Shown here: positions 1-9,559 of the stretch, in pieces
How the letters are laid out: every line of letters starts with the position of its first letter
How positions within the stretch are numbered: position 1 is the first letter of the stretch
Source: Pseudotamlana agarivorans
GTDB lineage: Bacteria; Bacteroidota; Bacteroidia; Flavobacteriales; Flavobacteriaceae
DNA: 64,000 nt
Direction: 5' to 3'
NCBI RefSeq assembly: GCF_001642835.1
Contig: NZ_LXEI01000014.1
Span: 93,988-157,987, forward strand
The notes under the pieces: generated by a model
The model's database searches: none
Told to the model about the DNA's origin: nothing
What the model saw: only the letters and a program-made list of their open reading frames with translations
Made by a program: the position numbers and the translations under genes

Positions 1-23
1 ACTAGGGAACAAAACTAAAAATT

Positions 24-629
24 ATGCTTTTAATAGGAATTGCTGGCGGCACCGGTTGTGGAAAAACAACGGTTGTCAATAAAATACTTAACGAACTTCC
101 CGATGGTGAGGTAGGCGTTATTTCTCAGGATTCTTACTATAAAGACACCACGCATTTAAGTTATGATGAGCGTGTTACCATTAATTTTGACCACCCCCGC
201 TCTATCGATTTTGACCTGCTAACCAAGCATCTCAAAGATTTAAAAGACAATAAAGTTATTGAGCAGCCCATGTATTCTTTTGTGAAACACAATAGGACAG
301 GCGACACCATTTTAACCCACCCTAGAAAGGTGATGATTGTAGAAGGCATTTTAATATTAACCAATCCAGAATTAAGAGATTTGTGCGATATTAAAATTTA
401 TGTACATGCCGATAGCGACGAACGCCTAATACGCCGATTAAAACGCGATATTGCCGAGCGTGGTCGTGATCTCGACGAGGTTTTAGCACGATACCAAAAT
501 ACCCTAAAACCCATGCATACCCAATTTATAGAACCCACTAAGGAGTATGCCGATATAATAATACCAAACAACAAACACAACATTGTGGCTGTAGATATCA
601 TTAAAAACATTATTGCCCAAAAATTGTAG
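24..629 (+). CDS. udk: Uridine kinase
   Basis: Phosphorylates uridine and cytidine to UMP and CMP in pyrimidine salvage, in the cytosol. Seen: 201 residues, close to the usual 205-215; a P-loop GGTGCGKT at residues 8-15; the family motif DSYYKD at 36-41; and NFDHP at 54-58, which contributes to the nucleoside site. The ATG at 24 leaves a complete N-terminus before the P-loop. It is followed after 1 nt by the DivIC/FtsB-like gene, so the two are probably co-transcribed; this udk-divIC-mutA order looks like ordinary flavobacterial synteny. Nothing is missing. Only 23 nt lie upstream, so its promoter cannot be judged. Confidence 0.95.
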   Translation: MLLIGIAGGTGCGKTTVVNKILNELPDGEVGVISQDSYYKDTTHLSYDERVTINFDHPRSIDFDLLTKHLKDLKDNKVIEQPMYSFVKHNRTGDTILTHPRKVMIVEGILILTNPELRDLCDIKIYVHADSDERLIRRLKRDIAERGRDLDEVLARYQNTLKPMHTQFIEPTKEYADIIIPNNKHNIVAVDIIKNIIAQKL

Positions 630-630
630 A

Positions 631-954
631 ATGAAACTCAAAAAAAACAAATATTTAAAACCCTTTAAAAATGTCTACCTCCTTATTGGAGCCGTTTTCA
701 TTGTTTGGATGCTTTTTTTTGATGCCAATTCATGGATCATTCACAGTGAATTAAACGAGGAAATAGACGACCTAGAAAACGAGAAGGAGTATTACAAAAA
801 AGAAATTATAAAAGATAAAAAAGCCCTAAAAGAATTAGAAACAGCTAATGGTTTAGAAAAATTTGCTCGCGAAAAGTATTATATGAAATATGACAATGAA
901 GAAATTTATATCATTGAATACGAAGACAGTTTAAAAACCAATGCAGATGACTAA
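631..954 (+). CDS. Septum formation initiator (DivIC/FtsB) family protein
   Basis: Small bitopic cell-division protein expected to act in the divisome with FtsL and FtsQ-like partners. Seen: 107 residues from the ATG at 631; a short basic cytoplasmic tail; one membrane segment at about residues 15-30; a charged coiled coil at about 40-75; and the typical C-terminal pattern with AREKYYMKYDNEEIYII-like composition. The frame is also open from a TTG at 613, inside udk, but the ATG 1 nt after the udk stop is the natural start. Its last 14 nt overlap the first codons of the methylmalonyl-CoA mutase small subunit, so the three genes form an operon. Whether it is the FtsB or DivIC equivalent cannot be told from this sequence. 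Confidence 0.85.
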   Translation: MKLKKNKYLKPFKNVYLLIGAVFIVWMLFFDANSWIIHSELNEEIDDLENEKEYYKKEIIKDKKALKELETANGLEKFAREKYYMKYDNEEIYIIEYEDSLKTNADD

Positions 955-2308
955 AGGGCTATTCAGCGAATTCGAACCTGTATCTTCCAAACAATGGAAA
1001 CAAAAAATACAGTATGATTTAATGGGCGCCGACTATAACAGCGCACTCATTTGGAATTCCAATGAAGATATTGCCGTAAAACCCTTTTATCATGCTGATG
1101 ATTTTAGCGATTTCCCTGAAATTTCAAACACCAAAGCCACCGCTTGGAAAATAGCGCAGCAAATTTTTGTTGCCGATGTTGAAAAATCCAATCTTCATGC
1201 TATTGATGTATTAAATCGAGGAGCTGATAGCATAACTTTTATAATCCCTTCAGACAGCATTTCAGTTGAAAGATTAATTGAAAATATCGACACAGAAACC
1301 ACAACAATTCTTTTTCAGCTTCAATTTCTTTCAGAATCTTACATTGATAACCTGCTAAAAATATGTCCTAACAGTAGTATTGACATAGACATTATCAATC
1401 GGCTTGCTGAAACAGGAAATTGGTTTGAAAATCTCCAATCGGACTTTCAGTCATTCAGAAAAATATCACCCAAAACCGCATCATTTTCAGTAGATGCATC
1501 GCTTTATCAAAATGCGGGTGCCAATATGGTACAGCAACTGGCCTACGCCTTAGCGCATGCTCATGAATACCTAACAAACCTTGACAACAATCAGGTTGAC
1601 TTAACAAATTACCAAGTCACTTTCAAGGTTGCTATAGGGAGCAATTACTTTTTTGAAATCGCCAAGCTTAAAGCACTACGCCTACTTTGGGAAAGCCTCG
1701 CTTTAGAATACGGGATGACAAGCACATGTAAAATTACAGCAACCCCTACAAAGCGCAATAAAACCATATACGAAGCCTACAATAATTTACTACGAAGTAC
1801 CACTGAATGCATGAGTGCCATATTGGGTGGCGCAGATACGATTTACAACCTACCCTATGACGATCTTTTTAAAAAAACCAATGAATTTAGCGAACGTATT
1901 GCTAGAAATCAATTGCTTATTTTAAAACACGAAAGTTATTTTAATGCGGTAAACAACCCTTCTGATGGCGCTTATTACGTAGAAAGTCTGACAAATCAAC
2001 TTGCTGAAAAAGCCTTAAACTTATTTAAAGACATCGAAAGAAATGGCGGCTTTTTAAAACAGCTAAAAGCAGGAACGATTCAAAGAAAAATTAAAGAAAG
2101 TGAGCAAAAAGAAGTTCAGCAATTCGATGAAGGAGATCGTATTTTAATTGGCAGTAATTTACACCCAAACTCTGAGGATAAAATGAAGGATAAACTAGAA
2201 CTTTATCCTTTTGTAAAAACAAATCCCAGAAAAACGCTAATTGAACCTATCATAGAAAAACGATTAGCAGCTTTGCATGAGCATAAACGTCTAAAAAATG
2301 AAAATTAA
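941..2308 (+). CDS. mutA: Methylmalonyl-CoA mutase small subunit
   Basis: Non-catalytic partner of the B12-dependent mutase that interconverts (R)-methylmalonyl-CoA and succinyl-CoA in propionate and odd-chain metabolism. Seen: 455 residues that resemble the TIM-barrel half of the large subunit (ERIARNQLLILKHES parallels the large-subunit [16 protein letters not shown]), but with no C-terminal cobalamin domain and no DxHxxG motif. Classical small subunits, as in Propionibacterium, are near 640 residues and keep a degenerate B12 domain; short forms like this one are known in Bacteroidota. The start overlaps the DivIC/FtsB-like gene by 14 nt. The large subunit follows after 179 nt, an unusually wide gap for an obligate heterodimer. 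Confidence 0.9.
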   Translation: MQMTKGLFSEFEPVSSKQWKQKIQYDLMGADYNSALIWNSNEDIAVKPFYHADDFSDFPEISNTKATAWKIAQQIFVADVEKSNLHAIDVLNRGADSITFIIPSDSISVERLIENIDTETTTILFQLQFLSESYIDNLLKICPNSSIDIDIINRLAETGNWFENLQSDFQSFRKISPKTASFSVDASLYQNAGANMVQQLAYALAHAHEYLTNLDNNQVDLTNYQVTFKVAIGSNYFFEIAKLKALRLLWESLALEYGMTSTCKITATPTKRNKTIYEAYNNLLRSTTECMSAILGGADTIYNLPYDDLFKKTNEFSERIARNQLLILKHESYFNAVNNPSDGAYYVESLTNQLAEKALNLFKDIERNGGFLKQLKAGTIQRKIKESEQKEVQQFDEGDRILIGSNLHPNSEDKMKDKLELYPFVKTNPRKTLIEPIIEKRLAALHEHKRLKNEN

Positions 2309-2405
2309 AAACATCTTAAACCTGATATTATTGACTTTATTTAATAGCGTAACCTATAGCTTTGCATACAAAAGCATGAAACACAAAATCAATCAAACCA
2401 AATAA
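2298..2405 (+). CDS. Putative 35-residue signal-peptide-like ORF between the mutase subunits
   Basis: A short ATG frame overlaps the end of the small-subunit gene by 11 nt and reads as a basic start, a hydrophobic stretch (LNLILLTLFNSVTYSFA) and a short polar tail before TAA. That composition matches a secretion signal with almost no mature protein. It could be a real small membrane peptide, the stump of a decayed secreted-protein gene, or chance. No family is recognised. It occupies much of the otherwise empty gap between mutA and mutB. Confidence 0.25.
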   Translation: MKIKNILNLILLTLFNSVTYSFAYKSMKHKINQTK

Positions 2406-2487
2406 TGGTTTAGATTTGTCCTATACCCAACTGATAGACGCGAATTTAAATCAAATACAATAACAAAGACCTTGTAACAGCACCGTT

Positions 2488-4626
2488 TTGAGAAAAAACC
2501 TTCAACATATTACCATAAACAGAAAAGTATCTAGCGACACAAAAGGCGCAAACGATACTTTTAATACCCCTGAAGGCATTCCTCTAAAATCTCAATATAC
2601 CAAAACGGACGTTGAATCATTAGAATTAAATTTCGCCGCTGGCCTCTCCCCATATCTTCGTGGACCTTACAGCACTATGTACGTCCATAAACCTTGGACT
2701 ATCAGGCAATACGCTGGATTTTCTACAGCAGAAGAAAGTAATGCTTTTTACTTACGAAACTTAAAAGCGGGACAAAAAGGACTATCTGTAGCTTTTGATT
2801 TAGCGACACACCGCGGTTACGACTCCGATCATGAACGCGTCATTGGAGATGTTGGCAAGGCAGGTGTCGCCATTGATACGGTTGAAGACATGAAGCGCCT
2901 TTTCGACCAAATTCCTTTGGATAAAATATCGGTTTCTATGACTATGAATGGGGCTGTTTTACCCATTTTAGCCTTCTATATTGTAGCCGCTCAAGAGCAA
3001 GGCGTGGCTTTAAATGCATTAGAAGGCACCATTCAAAATGATATTCTCAAGGAATTTATGGTGCGTAACACGTACATCTATCCGCCGGAACCTTCCATGA
3101 AAATCATTTCAGATATTTTTGAGTACACCAGTAAACACATGCCTAAATTTAACAGCATTAGCATTTCTGGTTACCACATGCAAGAGGCTGGGGCCACCTG
3201 CGATATCGAACTGGCTTACACCCTAGCCGATGGTTTAGAATATGTAAGAACAGGCTTGGCTACTGGTATGAATATTGATGATTTCGCGCCGCGATTATCC
3301 TTCTTTTGGGGTATTGGCTTAAACCATTTCATGGAAATAGCCAAAATGCGAGCCGCAAGAATGTTGTGGGCCAAATTGATGAAACCTTTCAATCCGAAAA
3401 ACCCAAAATCACTCATGCTTCGCACGCATTGTCAGACTTCGGGTTGGAGTTTAACCGAGCAAGACCCGTTTAATAATGTTACAAGAACCACAATTGAAGC
3501 GGCATCAACAGTTTTTGGAGGCACACAAAGTTTACATACCAACGCCTTGGATGAGGCTATGGCCTTACCCACCGATTTTTCGGCCCGAATAGCTAGAAAT
3601 ACCCAGTTATTTCTTCAAGAAGAAACACAAATTACCAAAACAGTTGATCCTTGGGCTGGTAGTTACTTTGTTGAAAAGCTAACCCATGATATTGCCGAAA
3701 AAGCTTGGCAACATATTGAAGAAATTGAAGCGCTAGGTGGTATGACCAAGGCTATTGAAGCCGGAATTCCAAAGATTAGGATTCAAGAAGCCGCTGCAAA
3801 AAAGCAAGCACGCATCGATTCGCAACAAGATATTATTGTTGGAGTGAACCAATACCAACCAAAAGTGGACACGCCTATTTCTACTTTAGAAGTAGATAAC
3901 CACATGGTACGTGAGGCCCAAATTGAGCGGTTAAAAAAAATAAAAGCTGAAAGAAATTCTGAAAAAGTAGAAACCGCCCTATCCCAATTAACGGAAGCTG
4001 CAAAATTTTCAGTAAACTCGGAAAAACCGAAAACTTCAAACTTACTAGCCTTGGCGATTGAAGCCAGTAAAGCTAGAGCCACTTTAGGCGAAATAAGCGA
4101 CGCTTTAGAAAGTGTTTTCGGCCGACATAAAGCAGAAACAAAATCATTTTCAGGCGTGTATAGCAAAGCCATAAATAACGACGTATCATTTTTAGAGGCA
4201 CAAAAATTAGCCGACAAGTTTGCAGAACAGGACGGCAGACGCCCGCGTATTATGATTGCTAAAATAGGTCAAGACGGTCATGATCGCGGCGCAAGAGTTG
4301 TTGCCACAGCTTACGCCGATATAGGTTTTGATGTGGATATTGGCCCTTTATTCCAAACTCCAGAGGAAGCCGCCAAACAAGCCGTTGAAAATGATGTGCA
4401 TATTTTAGGAATTTCATCCTTAGCTGCTGGACACAAAACCCTCGTACCTCAAGTTATTGACGCCTTAAAAAAATATGGCCGCGATGACATCATGGTTATT
4501 GTAGGTGGGGTGGTACCAAAGCTAGATTACCCGTTTTTATTTGAAGCAGGCACTGTAGCTGTTTTTGGTCCAGGCACTAAAATTAGTGATGCAGCCATAA
4601 ATATTTTAAATATTTTAATTGATTAG
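2488..4626 (+). CDS. mutB: Methylmalonyl-CoA mutase large (catalytic) subunit
   Basis: Adenosylcobalamin-dependent isomerase linking propionyl-CoA to the TCA cycle. Seen: 712 residues; a substrate-binding TIM barrel in the N-terminal two thirds with the hallmark stretches [11 protein letters not shown] and [12 protein letters not shown]; then a C-terminal B12 domain with D596-G-H598-D-R-G601, where H598 is the lower cobalt ligand, followed by GISSLAAGH and IVGGVVP. The start is a TTG at 2488. An in-frame TAA lies at 2461-2463, there is no ATG or GTG between it and the TTG, and the first in-frame ATG comes only after essential sequence, so TTG is the only sensible start. Full length and apparently functional. 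Confidence 0.95.
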   Translation: MRKNLQHITINRKVSSDTKGANDTFNTPEGIPLKSQYTKTDVESLELNFAAGLSPYLRGPYSTMYVHKPWTIRQYAGFSTAEESNAFYLRNLKAGQKGLSVAFDLATHRGYDSDHERVIGDVGKAGVAIDTVEDMKRLFDQIPLDKISVSMTMNGAVLPILAFYIVAAQEQGVALNALEGTIQNDILKEFMVRNTYIYPPEPSMKIISDIFEYTSKHMPKFNSISISGYHMQEAGATCDIELAYTLADGLEYVRTGLATGMNIDDFAPRLSFFWGIGLNHFMEIAKMRAARMLWAKLMKPFNPKNPKSLMLRTHCQTSGWSLTEQDPFNNVTRTTIEAASTVFGGTQSLHTNALDEAMALPTDFSARIARNTQLFLQEETQITKTVDPWAGSYFVEKLTHDIAEKAWQHIEEIEALGGMTKAIEAGIPKIRIQEAAAKKQARIDSQQDIIVGVNQYQPKVDTPISTLEVDNHMVREAQIERLKKIKAERNSEKVETALSQLTEAAKFSVNSEKPKTSNLLALAIEASKARATLGEISDALESVFGRHKAETKSFSGVYSKAINNDVSFLEAQKLADKFAEQDGRRPRIMIAKIGQDGHDRGARVVATAYADIGFDVDIGPLFQTPEEAAKQAVENDVHILGISSLAAGHKTLVPQVIDALKKYGRDDIMVIVGGVVPKLDYPFLFEAGTVAVFGPGTKISDAAINILNILID

Positions 4627-4707
4627 CCTTTAATTATTCAAAAAAAAGCGCGAATTCTACTTACAATTTGTTAATAAGTTCAATTTTTATTCCTAATTAA
4701 ATAATCG

Positions 4708-4715
4708 TATTTTTG
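4708..4715 (+). promoter_or_regulatory. Candidate -7 box (TATTTTTG) for parAB
   Basis: Exact match to the Bacteroidota primary-sigma -7 consensus TAnnTTTG, 24 nt before the chosen parA ATG, in the gap after mutB. Transcription would start near 4722. No clear -33 TTTG lies at the normal spacing, so confidence is moderate. The box also overlaps the N-terminal extension of the parA frame, which argues against the upstream TTG start. Confidence 0.5.
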
Positions 4716-4739
4716 GCGCTAATAAAACCAAATCACTTT

Positions 4740-5504
4740 ATGGGTAAAATCATAGCGATCGCTAATCAAAAAGGAGGCGTAGGTAAAACAACGACTTCTA
4801 TAAATTTAGCAGCTTCATTAGGCGTGCTTGAAAAAAAAGTATTATTAATTGATGCAGACCCTCAGGCAAACGCCACGTCTGGAATTGGTATAAACGTAGA
4901 AACCGTTGAAATCGGTACTTATCAACTTCTTGAGCACTCAAATATTGCGAAAGATGCCGTTGTAAAAACCGAAACGCCCAATTTAGACATTATTCCCGCA
5001 CACATTGATTTGGTAGCCATCGAAATCGAACTTGTAGATAAAGATCAGCGTGAATACATGCTGAAAAATGCGCTACAAAACATTAGAGAAGATTACGATT
5101 ATATCTTAATTGATTGCGCGCCTTCCCTAGGTTTATTAACCTTAAATGCGCTTACTGCTGCAGATTCGGTTATTATTCCAATTCAGTGTGAGTATTTTGC
5201 ATTGGAAGGTTTAGGCAAACTTTTAAACACGATAAAAAGTGTTCAAAAAATACACAATTCAGAATTAGATATCGAAGGCCTTTTACTCACCATGTACGAT
5301 GCTCGTTTACGATTATCGAACCAGGTGGTAGAAGAAGTTCAAAAACATTTCAACGATATGGTTTTCCAAACCATCATTCAAAGAAATGTACGTTTAAGTG
5401 AGGCACCTAGTTACGGCGAAAGCATCATTAATTATGACGCTGGCAGTAAAGGTGCTACAAATTACTTAAGTTTAGCAAAGGAAATTATCAATAAAAACTC
5501 TTAA
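4740..5504 (+). CDS. parA: ParA-family chromosome partitioning ATPase
   Basis: Deviant Walker ATPase that, with ParB, moves replication origins apart. Seen from the ATG at 4740: 254 residues; a deviant Walker A KGGVGKTT at residues 11-18; LLIDADPQAN at 35-44; and a Walker B-like ILIDCAPSLG near the middle. Length is typical of chromosomal Soj-type ParA. The frame is open from a TTG at 4713, but the extra residues would precede the usual MGKIIAIANQKGG start and overlap a promoter box. parB follows after 6 nt. Confidence 0.95.
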   Translation: MGKIIAIANQKGGVGKTTTSINLAASLGVLEKKVLLIDADPQANATSGIGINVETVEIGTYQLLEHSNIAKDAVVKTETPNLDIIPAHIDLVAIEIELVDKDQREYMLKNALQNIREDYDYILIDCAPSLGLLTLNALTAADSVIIPIQCEYFALEGLGKLLNTIKSVQKIHNSELDIEGLLLTMYDARLRLSNQVVEEVQKHFNDMVFQTIIQRNVRLSEAPSYGESIINYDAGSKGATNYLSLAKEIINKNS

Positions 5505-5510
5505 AAAATT

Positions 5511-6428
5511 ATGGCTAAGGCAACAAAAAAACAGGCTTTAGGAAGAGGTTTATCTGCTCTTTTAAACGATCCTAGTAACGATATACAATCGGCACAAGAT
5601 AAAAACGCAGATAAAGTTGTTGGTAATATAGTGGAATTAGACATCGATTTTATTGAAGTCAACCCATTCCAGCCTAGAACCAATTTTAGCGAAGAGTCAT
5701 TACGTGAATTAGCGTCTTCGATAAAAGAACTAGGGATTATTCAACCGATAACGGTTAGAAAATTAGATAGAAACGCCTACCAATTGGTGTCGGGTGAACG
5801 TCGTTTTAGAGCTTCTAAATTATTAGGTTTAGAAACCATTCCTGCCTATGTAAGAATTGCAAACGACCAGGAATCTTTAGAAATGGCTTTAGTTGAAAAT
5901 ATTCAACGCCAAGATTTAGACCCGATAGAAATTGCCTTGTCATACCAACGTTTAATCGATGAGATTAACTTAACGCAAGAGCAAATGAGTGAGCGTGTTG
6001 GAAAAAAGCGTTCTACCATTGCTAACTATTTACGTCTTTTAAAATTAGATCCTATTATTCAAACGGGCATGCGCGATGGTTTTCTTTCCATGGGTCATGG
6101 TCGTGCTTTAATTACAGTTGAAGATCAAAACATTCAACTCGATATTTACGAAAAAATTCTAGCCAATAAACTGTCTGTTCGAGAAACAGAACAATTGGTT
6201 CGAGATTATAATACTTCCGAACAAACTGAAACACCAGCCGCAAAACCTGTCAACAAAGATGGCATGCCAGATTTCGTAAAAACTGGGGTTAAGGCCTTTT
6301 CAGAATACTTTGGACATAAAATTGACGTTAAAGTCTCAAGAAATGGTAAAGGAAAAATCACTATTCCGTTTCATTCCGAAGAAGATTTTAACCGCATTAA
6401 AAAATTAGTTCAAGGTGATTCCAAATAA
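5511..6428 (+). CDS. parB: ParB/Spo0J chromosome partitioning protein
   Basis: Centromere-binding CTPase clamp that loads at parS and stimulates ParA. Seen: 305 residues; an N-terminal ParB/sulfiredoxin-like domain with NPFQPR and the CTP-binding GERRFRAS box at 95-102; a central helix-turn-helix (MSERVGKKRSTIANYLRLL); and a short C-terminal dimerisation region. The stop overlaps the next gene by 14 nt. No parS palindrome (TGTTTCACGTGAAACA-like) was seen in the window. Confidence 0.95.
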   Translation: MAKATKKQALGRGLSALLNDPSNDIQSAQDKNADKVVGNIVELDIDFIEVNPFQPRTNFSEESLRELASSIKELGIIQPITVRKLDRNAYQLVSGERRFRASKLLGLETIPAYVRIANDQESLEMALVENIQRQDLDPIEIALSYQRLIDEINLTQEQMSERVGKKRSTIANYLRLLKLDPIIQTGMRDGFLSMGHGRALITVEDQNIQLDIYEKILANKLSVRETEQLVRDYNTSEQTETPAAKPVNKDGMPDFVKTGVKAFSEYFGHKIDVKVSRNGKGKITIPFHSEEDFNRIKKLVQGDSK

Positions 6429-7059
6429 ATCTCTATTAGTTTGTGCTTTCCTTTTTTTGTGCTGTTTTTCAATATTACAAGCTCAGGAAGAAAAAGACAC
6501 AGCTATAAAAGAACCTACCAAAAAAAAATCGGAAGCCCCTAAAATTATTGCAACCGATTCTATTGTAGAAATTAGAGCCCCTATTAATCCTCTCGCTCCT
6601 GCCAAAGCTGCATTTTATTCGGCCATACTTCCTGGTTTAGGACAAGCTTACAATAAAAAGTACTGGAAAATCCCAATTGTTTGGGGAGCCATAGGTACTG
6701 GAATCTACTTTTACGTCGATAATAATAAAGAGTACCACCGTTACCGCGACGCCTATAAAAGTAGATTAGCAGGTTTTACAAACGATGAGTTTTACTATGA
6801 CGGCAACGGCAATAAATTAACAACCCCAACAGTAACCGACGATGGTCTGGAACGCGGACAAAAATTCTACCGTCGTAACAAAGAGATATCACTTTTAGTT
6901 ACCCTCGGTTTATACGCTTTAAATATCATAGATGCTAACGTAGACGCACACCTCATGCAATATAATATTGACGAAAACTTGTCGTTAGCGCCACATTATA
7001 GAATAAACGAATTTGATGCGTCTAGTAACCTCGGACTTACCCTTAATTTTAATTTTTAA
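6415..7059 (+). CDS. DUF5683 domain protein, predicted envelope protein
   Basis: Function unknown; DUF5683 proteins commonly follow parB in Flavobacteriia. Seen: 214 residues from a GTG at 6415, translationally coupled to parB by a 14 nt overlap; a signal peptide ending in LQAQ-E; a Lys/Glu-rich linker; then a domain with APAKAAFYSAILPGLGQAYNKKYWKIPIVWG, a hydrophobic glycine-rich region that could be a membrane hairpin; and a final stretch ending in LGLTLNFNF, the aromatic ending common in outer-membrane-associated proteins. An envelope location is inferred. Nothing in the sequence connects it to chromosome partitioning except position. Confidence 0.8.
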   Translation: MIPNKSLLVCAFLFLCCFSILQAQEEKDTAIKEPTKKKSEAPKIIATDSIVEIRAPINPLAPAKAAFYSAILPGLGQAYNKKYWKIPIVWGAIGTGIYFYVDNNKEYHRYRDAYKSRLAGFTNDEFYYDGNGNKLTTPTVTDDGLERGQKFYRRNKEISLLVTLGLYALNIIDANVDAHLMQYNIDENLSLAPHYRINEFDASSNLGLTLNFNF

Positions 7060-7147
7060 TATGAAAAAGGCCAAAAACACACCTGTTTAAAGGAGACGAT
7101 TTAGGCCAATATGCATCCACTGTGATGTCTAATAAATAATATAACAC

Positions 7148-7852
7148 ATGAAAATAGCACTTTTAGGATACGGAAAAATGGGAAAAACAATTGAGCAAAT
7201 CGCGATTAGTCGTGGGCATGAAATCGTTTTAACCATAGATAAAAACGACAGCGATTATGATATTACAAAAGCAGATGTCGCCATTGATTTTAGCATCCCT
7301 AATGTAGCCTTTAACAATATTTCTAATTGTTTAAACAATAACGTTCCTGTGATTTCTGGAACAACAGGTTGGCTAGACCGCTATGATGAAGCCGTAGCTT
7401 TATGTGAAGAAAAAAAGGGTGCTTTCATCTATGCGTCTAACTACAGTTTAGGTGTGAATATCTTTTTCGAACTGAATAAGACCCTAGCTAAAATGATGAG
7501 TTCTTTAAAGCAGTATAATGTGTCTATGGAAGAAATTCATCATACTCAAAAGCTTGATGCTCCTAGCGGAACAGCTATTTCATTGGCAAACGATGTGATT
7601 GAACAGAATGCGAACTATAGCCAATGGAAACTTGATGAAGGCGACGAAACAACCATTCCTATTGTAGCAAAACGTATTGAAGATGTTCCAGGAACGCATA
7701 CCGTAACTTACGAAAGTGAGGTAGACACTATAAACATAGAGCATGTGGCTCACACACGTCAAGGTTTTGCTTTAGGCGCTGTCGTTGCCGCTGAATGGAT
7801 TTTCGGAAAATCTGGTGTATTCACTATGAAAGACGTGTTAAACATAAGTTAA
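7148..7852 (+). CDS. dapB: 4-hydroxy-tetrahydrodipicolinate reductase
   Basis: NAD(P)H-dependent step of the diaminopimelate/lysine pathway, supplying meso-DAP to peptidoglycan. Seen: 234 residues; a Rossmann start with GYGKMG at 7-12; the family signature E129-I-H131-H132-T-Q-K135-L-D-A-P-S-G-T-A143, which holds the catalytic His and Lys; and a second GTTGW turn. It is somewhat shorter than the E. coli enzyme (273) but normal for Bacteroidota. lepB follows 65 nt downstream. Confidence 0.95.
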   Translation: MKIALLGYGKMGKTIEQIAISRGHEIVLTIDKNDSDYDITKADVAIDFSIPNVAFNNISNCLNNNVPVISGTTGWLDRYDEAVALCEEKKGAFIYASNYSLGVNIFFELNKTLAKMMSSLKQYNVSMEEIHHTQKLDAPSGTAISLANDVIEQNANYSQWKLDEGDETTIPIVAKRIEDVPGTHTVTYESEVDTINIEHVAHTRQGFALGAVVAAEWIFGKSGVFTMKDVLNIS

Positions 7853-7917
7853 TCACTTCTCATCCTGTAACATAAAGCAAGCGACATCTACCTACATAAA
7901 ATAAAAACATTTAGATT

Positions 7918-9498
7918 ATGACATTAACACAGTGGTTTATTTTCATCTTAATTATTCAGGTTATTCACGGCTTAGGCACCTGGAAATTATACATTAAAGC
8001 AGGAAGACAAGCTTGGGAGGCTTTTGTACCTATTTACAATGGCATCGTTTTAATGAAAATCATTAACCGACCTGTGTGGTGGGTTATTTTGCTATTCTTA
8101 CCTATTGTAAACCTCATTATGTTCCCGGTGATTTGGGTAGAAACCGCTAGAAGTTTTGGCAAGAACCAAACCGTAGACACCTTTTTAGCTGTTATTTCGC
8201 TAGGTTTTTATAACTACTATTTAAACTATGTTGCCGATGTTAACTATATAGAAAACCGAAGCCTTACACCTAAAACAGGATCAGGCGATTGGATTAGCTC
8301 TATTTTGTTTGCTATTGTTGCTGCAACTATAGTTCACACGTATATTATTCAACCTTTTACTATTCCTTCGTCCTCTTTAGAGAAATCTTTATTAGTTGGT
8401 GACTTTCTGTTTGTTAGTAAATTTCACTACGGAGCTCGTGTGCCTATGACAACGGTAGCCGCTCCTATGGTTCATGATACCATTCCTGTTATTGGATCAA
8501 AATCGTATTTATTTGACGATCATTACGAAGATCGTAAAACGTCATTTAAAAATAAGTTTCAACTGCCTTATCTAAGGTTTCCAGGTTTTGAAGATATTGA
8601 ACGTAACGACATTGTTGTGTTCAATCAACCAGCCGATACCTTGTTGGACATGAATAAATTCAAACCAGACAGAAACTACTACAAACCTATCGATAAAAAA
8701 ACCAATTTGGTAAAACGTTGTGTTGGTGTAGCTGGTGACACTTTAGAAGTACGCAATGGGTTTGTTTATATTAACGGTAAGAAAAATGAATTACCTGATC
8801 GTGCACACTTACAATTCAGTTATTTTGTACAACCTAAAACCAATCAGTTTAATCCAGCTTACTTAAAAGAACGCTATGATATTACCGATGGTTTTGGCAT
8901 TATAAACAATGAAAACACCTATTATTTCTCAGCCATTTCAGATGAAGCCTTAGCGAAGTTTAAAAACAACCCAAATGTGGCTAGTATTACGCCTAACATT
9001 CAGGAAAAAGGATTAAGAGACCCGAATATATTCCCTCATGATCCTGCGTACAACTGGAATGTAGATTTTTTCGGTCCGCTATACATTCCGGAGCAAGGCA
9101 AAAGCATCGCTATAACTGTAGAAAACTTACCACTTTACAAACGTGTTATCACGGAGTATGAAGGAAACGATTTGAAAGTTCAAGGCAATCAGATTTTAAT
9201 TAATGGTGAAGTCGCTACAAATTATACCTTCAAGCAAAATTACTATTGGATGATGGGTGATAACCGCCACAACTCTATTGATGCTCGAGCTTGGGGCTTT
9301 GTTCCTTTCGATCACGTGGTAGGAAAACCGGTGTTTATTTGGATGAGCTGGGACGGTTCGAAACCAAGATGGGAGCGTTTCTTTACAACCGTTTGCGGTG
9401 AAGGAAAAGCGACCTCTTATTTAATTCCTTTCCTTATCCTACTTTTAGGTTGGTTCGGATTTAGCAAATGGCGTAATCATAAAAAATTAAATAGCTAA
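7918..9498 (+). CDS. lepB: Signal peptidase I, large form
   Basis: Serine/lysine-dyad protease that removes Sec signal peptides at the inner membrane. Seen: 526 residues, far longer than the 320 of E. coli. The N-terminus has several hydrophobic segments (about residues 3-110). Catalytic Ser is S153 in IPSSSLEKSL, and Lys is K266 in LVKRCVGVAGD. The last box GDNRHNSIDARAWG lies near residue 440, and a final membrane segment follows near 500. Between the Ser and Lys boxes and again before the last box there are long insertions, which accounts for the size and is characteristic of Bacteroidota enzymes. A perfect 12-bp hairpin follows the stop. Confidence 0.93.
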   Translation: MTLTQWFIFILIIQVIHGLGTWKLYIKAGRQAWEAFVPIYNGIVLMKIINRPVWWVILLFLPIVNLIMFPVIWVETARSFGKNQTVDTFLAVISLGFYNYYLNYVADVNYIENRSLTPKTGSGDWISSILFAIVAATIVHTYIIQPFTIPSSSLEKSLLVGDFLFVSKFHYGARVPMTTVAAPMVHDTIPVIGSKSYLFDDHYEDRKTSFKNKFQLPYLRFPGFEDIERNDIVVFNQPADTLLDMNKFKPDRNYYKPIDKKTNLVKRCVGVAGDTLEVRNGFVYINGKKNELPDRAHLQFSYFVQPKTNQFNPAYLKERYDITDGFGIINNENTYYFSAISDEALAKFKNNPNVASITPNIQEKGLRDPNIFPHDPAYNWNVDFFGPLYIPEQGKSIAITVENLPLYKRVITEYEGNDLKVQGNQILINGEVATNYTFKQNYYWMMGDNRHNSIDARAWGFVPFDHVVGKPVFIWMSWDGSKPRWERFFTTVCGEGKATSYLIPFLILLLGWFGFSKWRNHKKLNS

Positions 9499-9508
9499 AA
9501 TGACCTTC

Positions 9509-9543
9509 GGTTATGATGCTGCTGCACTGATTCAGCATCATAA
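9509..9543 (+). repeat. Perfect 12-bp inverted repeat between lepB and the WbqC-like gene
   Basis: Arms 9509-9520 and 9532-9543 are perfectly complementary around an 11-nt loop. There is no U-run directly after it (the following bases are tgtattttataag), so it is a poor intrinsic terminator on paper. It could act as a processing or stabilising hairpin, or as a weak terminator after lepB. Confidence 0.6.
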
Positions 9544-9559
9544 CTGTATTTTATAAGCC

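Noticed and set aside
3783..4217. 144-codon minus-strand frame inside mutB
   Set aside because: Fully covered by the well-conserved mutase large subunit; no recognisable protein features.
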